Positions 57,696 to 64,000 of a DNA stretch of 64,000 nt are shown piece by piece. Every line of letters starts with the position of its first letter. Position 1 is the stretch's first letter. The notes beneath the pieces were generated by a model. The model saw only the letters and a program-made list of their open reading frames with translations, did no database searches and was not told the origin of the DNA. The position numbers and the translations under genes are program-made. This stretch comes from Silurus meridionalis (lineage: Eukaryota > Chordata > Actinopteri > Siluriformes > Siluridae), in assembly GCF_014805685.1 (NCBI RefSeq), contig NC_060907.1, positions 169,620-233,619 of the forward strand, written 5' to 3'.

Positions 57696-58017
57696 AATAG
57701 AGAAATTACGTACCTTAATGTGTTTACTGTAGTGTGTGTTTGTAGTTCTGGTGAATATCCTTCACTCACTGCTTTCAAACCCTCAGACAGGGAAAAAAGC
57801 GCTCTTCCGACAGCAAAAATAGTCGAGACGGAGCCAATGGAAAGTGAAGGATGCAGGAGATCAACACGATATTTTGATATTTTAAAGCGAGAAAAGTGAG
57901 AAAAACGAACTATAAAAAATTTAAAACGCCGATACAAACACAATTCCCGGTGAACAGTTCAACAACAGGAAACAGGAACTGACGTCACTTCCACAAACAC
58001 TGGTTTGTGGAACACCT

Positions 58018-58435
58018 TAGGGTTAGGGTTGGGGTTAGGGTTAGGGTTAAGGATAGGGTTAGGAATAGGTTTAGGGTTAAGGATAGCGTTAGGGTTTGGA
58101 ATAGGGTTAGGGTTAGGTTTAGGGTTAGGGATAGGTTTATGGTTAAGGACAGGGTTAAGGATAGGGATAGGGTTAGGAATAGGGTTAGGGTTAGGGTTAA
58201 GGATAGGGTTAGGGTTAGGAATAGGGTTAGGGTTAGGAATATGGTTGGGGTTAGGGATAGGGTTGGGGTTAGGGTTAGGAAAAGGGTTAGGTTAGGAATA
58301 GGGTTAGGGTTAGGAATAGGGTTAGGGTTAGGGTTAAGGATAGGGTTAGGGTTAGTGTTAAGGATAGGGTTAGGGTTAGAAATAGGGTTAGGAATAGGGT
58401 TAGGGTTAGGGTTAGGAATAGGGTTAGGGATAAAG
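58018..58435. repeat. Telomere-like degenerate array (TTAGGG orientation)
   Basis: Repeats of gggttagg with frequent aggaata, aaggata and ggttgggg variants, immediately at the 5' end of LINE B. The frames 58,005-58,295 and 58,007-58,522 are translations of this array. Confidence 0.9.
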
Positions 58436-58443
58436 ACACGAAA

Positions 58444-58512
58444 AGCACCATTTTGGATCCGGCTAGGCCGCTGCAAGCTGCTGCTTCGCTGTCATTTTGA
58501 CACATGGGATTG
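58444..58512 (-). mobile_element. LINE E-family 5'-end remnant
   Basis: caccattttggatccggcta, then ggccgctgcaagctgctgct and tcgctgtcattttgacaca, is a degraded copy of 15,357-15,415 (caccattttgggtccggagc... to ggacacaag). The start-codon motif is mutated here (gtcattttgac). Confidence 0.6.
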
Positions 58513-58942
58513 TGAGCTCTGACTAGCAAAGCTTTCTGACGTCCAATCAAACCAATCCAAGAACATTGTTGATTCAAGGCCTCAACGGTGGTTTCCTTTA
58601 CCCTGGCAACACCTGATGGCTGAAATCTGATTGGATAGAAACTCTAAAATAAACATACATTACTGGGAGCAGCACAACTGAGAGAAAGCCATGAAATTCC
58701 ATTAAAAAACTATAATTTTAATAATTGAATAAATATTCATGGGAAATATATATTAAGTAAACCAGTGATTTTAAGAGTGTTTAGGCTAAAGAAGGCTTTG
58801 CTAACCCTGACGAGCCGCCATTTAATAGACAAGGTTTCAGGACAAAATGGACAATGTGCAGAGAAAAGCTGCTCCCAAGCACACATTAATAAAGGAAACA
58901 AAAGATCAAGATCAAACAAAATGCTTTAAAGAAGTGTGTGTC

Positions 58943-58978
<36 letters not shown>

Positions 58979-59219
58979 CTGTACAGCATGCCTTTTACCC
59001 TTTTATGATGAATGTATCTTAAATATAAAATCTTCATGTTTGTCCCCGATAAGGCCTATAACAGCACAGCTGAGCTTTTTTTTTTTTTTTTCTCGGGACA
59101 ATGATCCTGACTTGTTCCCTCTTTACACACAGAACTAAAGAAAGACAATATATAAATAAACTGATAAACAGAAACATAAAGAAGCAGAAATGAAGGTTGT
59201 GCATTTTATAAAGATTTTA
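58513..59219. other. Unassigned flanking DNA with a GT run
   Basis: A GT run at 58,946-58,976 and a T run at 59,077-59,090. No gene was recognised. It is repeated at 60,062-60,768. Confidence 0.6.
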
Positions 59220-60493
59220 CACTTCACACACTGAGTGAACTGGATGTTCGCCATAATAGAGAAATTACGTACCTTAATGTGTTTACTGTAGTGTGTGTTT
59301 GTAGTTCTGGTGAATATCCTTCACTCACTGCTTTCAAACCCTCAGACAGGGAAAAAGCGCTCTTCCGACAGCAAAAATAGTCGAGACGGAGCCAATGGAA
59401 AGTGAAGGATGCAGGAGATCAACACGATATTTTGATATTTTAAAGCGAGAAAAGTGAGAAAACGAACTATAAAAATTTAAAACGCCGATACAAACACAAT
59501 TCCGGTGAACAGTTCAACAACAGGAAACAGGAACTGACGTCACTTCCACAAACACTGGTTTGTGGAACACCTTAGGTTAGGGTTGGGGTTAGGTTAGGGT
59601 TAAGGATAGGGTTAGGAATAGGTTTAGGTTAAGGATAGCGTTAGGGTTTGGAATAGGGTTAGGGTTAGGTTAGGGTTAGGATAGGTTTATGGTTAAGGAC
59701 AGGGTTAAGGATAGGGATAGGGTTAGGAATAGGGTTAGGTTAGGTTAAGGATAGGTTAGGGTTAGGAATAGGGTTAGGTTAGGAATATGGTTGGGGTTAG
59801 GGATAGGGTTGGGGTTAGGGTTAGGAAAAGGGTTAGGGTTAGGAAAAGGGTTAGGGTTAGGAATAGGGTTAGGTTAGGGTTAAGGATAGGGTTAGGGTTA
59901 GGGTTAGTGTTAAGGATAGGGTTAGGGTTAGAAATAGGGTTAGGAATAGGGTTAGGGTTAGGTTAGGAATAGGGTTAGGATAAAGACACAAAAGCACCAT
60001 TTTGGATCCGCCAGGCCGCTGCAAGCTGCTGCTTCGCTGTCATTTTGACACATGGGATTGTGAGCTCTGACTAGCAAAGCTTTCTGACGTCCAATCAAAC
60101 CAATCCAAGAACATTGTTGATTCCGAAGGCCTCAACGGTGGTTTCCTTTACCCTGGCAACACCTGATGGCTGAAATCTGATTGGATAGAAACTCTAAAAT
60201 AAACATACATTACTGGGAGCAGCACAACTGAGAGAAAGCCATGAAATTCCATTAAAAAACTATAATTTTAATAATTGAATAAATATTCATGGGAAATATA
60301 TATTAAGTAAACCAGTGATTTTAAGAGTGTTTAGGCTAAAGAAGGCTTTGCTAACCCTGACGAGCCGCCATTTAATAGACAAGGTTTCAGGACAAATGGA
60401 CAATGTGCAGAGAAAAGCTGCTCCCCAAGCACACATTAATAAAGGAAACAAAAAGATCAAGATCAAACAAAATGCTTTAAAGAAGTGTGTGTC

Positions 60494-60526
<33 letters not shown>

Positions 60527-60768
60527 TCTGTACAGCATGCCTTTTACCCTTTTATGATGAATGTATCTTAAATATAAAATCTTCATGTTTGTCCCCGATA
60601 AGGCCTATAACAGCACAGCTGAGCTTTTTTTTTTTTTTTTCTCGGGACAATGATCCTGACTTGTTCCCTCTTTACACACAGAACTAAAGAAAGACAATAT
60701 ATAAATAAACTGATAAACAGAAACATAAAGAAGCAGAAATGAAGGTTGTGCATTTTATAAAGATTTTA
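59220..60768. repeat. 1.55-kb duplicated segment, second copy
   Basis: It starts again at acttcacacactgagtgaac and ends at the same gcattttataaagatttta. It differs from 57,661-59,219 mainly by one-base changes in homopolymer runs (a6 to a5, c3 to c2, gggtta to ggtta), with few substitutions. The telomere-like array (59,575-59,985) and the LINE E 5' remnant (about 60,000-60,055) are included. Confidence 0.95.
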
Positions 60769-60860
60769 TTTACAAAGATACTATGTTCTGTTACTCGCAT
60801 TAGATTTAAGCTTTTTATGGGTGAGCAATTAGACTGTGGTTTATTATTCACCTTCTTCAG

Positions 60861-60895
<35 letters not shown>

Positions 60896-61036
60896 GCTGC
60901 GGGTGATTTTACACTAGCTGCGTCTCATCAGTCATTCGGCCAGCGTTAAATACTGCTAGGAAAATATCGCATGACACGCCAGGGCAAATGGATCGAACGC
61001 AATTAGACACAGCACTAATCTGAGTTATAGCAGCAA

Positions 61037-61081
<45 letters not shown>

Positions 61082-61289
61082 TGATTATGCAGGCTGTCCA
61101 ACAGGCTCCCTCACACCCAGTTATATACATAAACACACACAAACAACTCGTGAGGCTGGAAACAGAAAGTAATTATGTATAAAGATTGTGTAGTTGGTGA
61201 TTACTTTATAAATAAACTGCGCTTGGAAAGGACACACTGAAGTACAAAATAATTACATAATAAACACACATCCACACACACAAACACGT
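60769..61289. other. Unassigned DNA with GT and AC runs
   Basis: A GT run at 60,860-60,895 and an AC run at 61,039-61,077. Nothing coding was recognised. Confidence 0.6.
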
Positions 61290-64000
61290 CCACACACCAC
61301 CATCACACTCCAGCACTGACCATCACCACTACCAAACTCCTGCAATCACCACCACCAAACTCATGCACTGACCATCACCACCACCACCACCACACTCCTG
61401 CACTGACCATCACCACCACCACCACCACACTCCTGCACTGACCATCACCACCACCACCACACTCCTGCACTGACCATCACCACCACCACCACCACACTCC
61501 TGCACTGACCATCACCACCACCACCACACTCCTGCACTGACCATCACCATCACCACACTCCTGCACTGACCATCACCACCACCACCACACTCCTGCACTG
61601 ACAATCACCACCACCACCACACTCCTGCACTGACCATCACCACCACCACCACTCCTGCACTGACCATCACCACCACCATCACCACCACACTCCAGCACTG
61701 ACCATCACCACTACCAAACTCCTGCAATCACCACCACCACACTCATGCACTGACCATCACCACCACCACCACCACACTCCTGCACTGACCATCACCATCA
61801 CCACCACACTCCTGCACTGACCCTCACCACCACCACCACCACCACCACACTCCTGCACTGACCATCACCACCACCATCACCACCACACTCCTGCACTGAC
61901 CATCACCACCACCACCACCACCACCACACTCCTGCACTGACCATCACCACCACCACCACCACCACCACCACTCCTGCACTGACCATCACCACCACCATCA
62001 CCACCACACTCCTGCACTGACCATCACCACCACCATCACCACACTCCTGCACTGACCATCACCACCACCACCACCACCACACTCCTGCACTGACCATCAC
62101 CACCACCACACTCCTGCACTGACCATCACCACCACCACCACCACACTCCTGCACCATCACCACCACCACACTCCTGCACTGACCTCACCACCACCACCAC
62201 CACCACACTCCAGCACTGACCATCACCACTACCAAACTCCTGCAATCACCACCACCACACTCATGCACTGACCATCACCACCACCACCACCACACTCCTG
62301 CACTGACCATCACCATCACCACCACACTCCTGCACTGACCATCACCACCACCACCACCACCACACTCCTGCACTGACCATCACCACCACCATCACCACCA
62401 CACTCCTGCACTGACCATCACCACCACCACCACCACCACACTCCTGCACTGACCATCACCACCACCACCACCACCACCACACTCCTGCACTGACCATCAC
62501 CACCACCATCACCACCACACTCCTGCACTGACCATCACCACCACCATCACCACCACACCTGCACTGACCATCACCACCACCACCACCACCACACTCCTGC
62601 ACTGACCATCACCACCACTCCTGCACTGACCATCACCACCACCACCACCACCACACCTGCACTGACCATCACCACCACACTGCACTGACCATCACTATCA
62701 CCACCATCACTGTCCTGCACTGACCATCACCACCATCACAGTCCTGCACTGACCATCACCACCATCACTGTCCTGCACTGACCTTCACCACCACCACACT
62801 GCACTGACCATCACCACCACCACACTCCTGCACTGACCACCACCACCACCACCACACTCCTGCACCATCACCACCACCATCACCACCACACCCTGCACTG
62901 ACCATCACCACCACCACCACCACCACTCCTGCACTGACCATCACCACCACCACCACCACCACACTCCTGCACTGACCATCACCACCACACTGCACTGACC
63001 ATCACCACCACCACCACCACACTCCTGCACTGACCATCACCACCACCACACTCCTGCACTGACCATCACTATCACCACCATCACGACCACACTGCTGCAC
63101 TGACCATCACCACCACACACTCCTGCACTGACCATCACCATCACCACCATCACTGTCCTGCACTGACCATCACTATCACCACCATCACCACCACCAAACT
63201 CATGCACTGACCATCACCACCACCACACTCATGCACTGACCATCACCACCACCACACTCCTGCACTGACAATCACCACCACCACCACCACCACCACCACC
63301 ACACTGCACTGACCATCACCACCATCACACTCCTGCACTGACCATCACCACCACACTCCTGCACTGACCATCACCATCACCACCACACCCTGCACTGACC
63401 ATCACTATCACCACCATCACAGTCCTGCACTGACCATCACCACCATCACACTCCTGCACTGACAATCACCACCACCACTGTCCTGCACTGACCTTCACCA
63501 CCACCACACTGCACTGACCATCACCACCACCACACTCCTGCACTGACCACCACCACCACCACCACACTCCTGCACCATCACCACCACCATCACCACCACA
63601 CCCTGCACTGACCATCACCACCACCACCACCACCACTGCACTGACCATCACCACCACCACCACCACCACACTCCTGCACTGACCATCACCACCACACTGC
63701 ACTGACCATCACCACCACCACCACCACACTCCTGCACTGACCATCACCACCACCACACTCCTGCACTGACCATCACTATCACCACCATCACGACCACACT
63801 GCTGCACTGACCATCACCACCACACACTCCTGCACTGACCATCACCATCACCACCATCACTGTCCTGCACTGACCATCACTATCACCACCATCACCACCA
63901 TCACTGTCCTGCACTGACCATCACCACCACCACACTCTGCACTGACCATCACCACCACCACACTCCTGCACTGACAATCACCACCACCACCACCACCACC
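61290..64000. repeat. CACC-rich VNTR with higher-order units, runs off the window
   Basis: Tandem units of about 25-40 bases, made of cactcctgcactgaccatca plus a variable number of cca trinucleotides. Longer repeats are superimposed. cactccagcactgaccatca and accaaactcctgcaatc occur at about 61,303, 61,689 and 62,211. A block of about 710 bases beginning near 62,771 recurs from 63,481. The minus-strand frames at 62,765-62,995 and 63,466-63,702 are near-identical because they are two copies of that block, not genes. Confidence 0.92.

Larger units (their letters stand above)
52930..58017 (-). mobile_element. L2-like LINE copy B, near full length and young
   Basis: About 5.1 kb on the minus strand. 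5' UTR 58,017-57,696, ORF1 57,695-56,801, ORF2 56,704-53,740, 3' UTR to 52,990, then aaaagcgctatacaaataaa and an AATTC pentamer tail (52,931-52,946). Both flanks are telomere-like repeat, in opposite orientations. No target duplication was found. Few lesions interrupt the ORFs, so it inserted recently compared with the other copies. Confidence 0.88.
57661..59219. repeat. 1.56-kb duplicated segment, first copy
   Basis: It includes the first ORF1 codons and 5' UTR of LINE B, a telomere-like array, an E-family LINE 5' remnant and flanking DNA. The next 1.55 kb (59,220-60,768) repeats it almost base for base. Confidence 0.95.

Noticed and set aside
52930..58017. Target-site duplication around LINE B
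   Set aside because: I compared the sequence outside the AATTC tail with that outside the 5' end and found no shared word beyond chance.
52651..58435. True chromosome end
   Set aside because: The TTAGGG-like arrays are degenerate, short and internal, with normal sequence on both sides.
58005..58522. Glycine/leucine and arginine/valine-rich frames of 96-171 residues
   Set aside because: They are telomere-like repeat read in different frames and not proteins.
62765..63702. Two near-identical V/G/W-rich minus-strand frames
   Set aside because: Two copies of the 710-base VNTR block, not a gene family.

Overview
This is a repeat-dominated stretch of a vertebrate genome, almost certainly a teleost fish. 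The reasons are several fish-type LINE families, a Ty3/Gypsy element, two Tc1/mariner remnants, very dense AC/GT, AG and AAT microsatellites, and one conserved vertebrate gene with vertebrate splice signals. A catfish-like or other Tc1-rich teleost is possible, but the species cannot be fixed from the sequence. No bacterial features, CRISPR array, rRNA or tRNA gene was recognised.

The one ordinary host gene is a lypd1 (Ly6/PLAUR domain, Lynx2) orthologue on the minus strand. Exon 1 is at 48,637-48,712, exon 2 at 42,919-43,053 and exon 3 at 42,043-42,278. The exons join in frame to 148 residues with signal peptide, 12-cysteine three-finger domain and GPI-type tail. Intron 1 starts with an AC repeat and ends with a GT repeat directly at the acceptor, an arrangement that could pair in the pre-mRNA.

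Layout. 1-16,575: overlapping LINE fragments, a decayed Ty3/Gypsy provirus (3,471-8,047) with a tRNA-Ser-type primer site, a solo LTR with a 5-bp target duplication, and a minus-strand Rex1/CR1-like LINE (11,780-15,417) inside an L2-like LINE. 16,576-20,750: a Tc1 remnant and an RTE LINE. 20,755-36,172: one CACT-type minisatellite opened by insertions: an LTR-like element (21,513-22,667) and a LINE (G, 23,283-34,803), which itself holds an L2-like LINE (A, 24,425-29,278, perfect 7-bp target duplication) and a plus-strand LINE (F, 30,278-33,881). 36,173-42,000: mostly unassigned DNA, a dispersed unknown repeat, a palindrome and simple repeats. 42,043-48,850: lypd1 with a Tc1 remnant, minisatellites and a 41-bp perfect inverted repeat in its first intron. 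49,090-52,650: AG-rich minisatellite and LINE fragments. 52,650-60,768: a nearly intact L2-like LINE (B) bracketed by degenerate telomere-like repeats, followed by a 1.55-kb near-identical duplication that looks like an assembly artefact. 61,290-64,000: a CACC-rich VNTR with higher-order duplications that runs off the window.

The most unusual signal is at the 5' ends of three LINE copies (E, F, G). Each starts with a YY1/TISU-like motif (CAAGATGGCGGC or one mismatch) whose ATG lies within about 20 nt of the element start. In F and G that ATG opens a hydrophobic, signal-peptide-like leader. This suggests a LINE group using one motif for both transcription and translation initiation.
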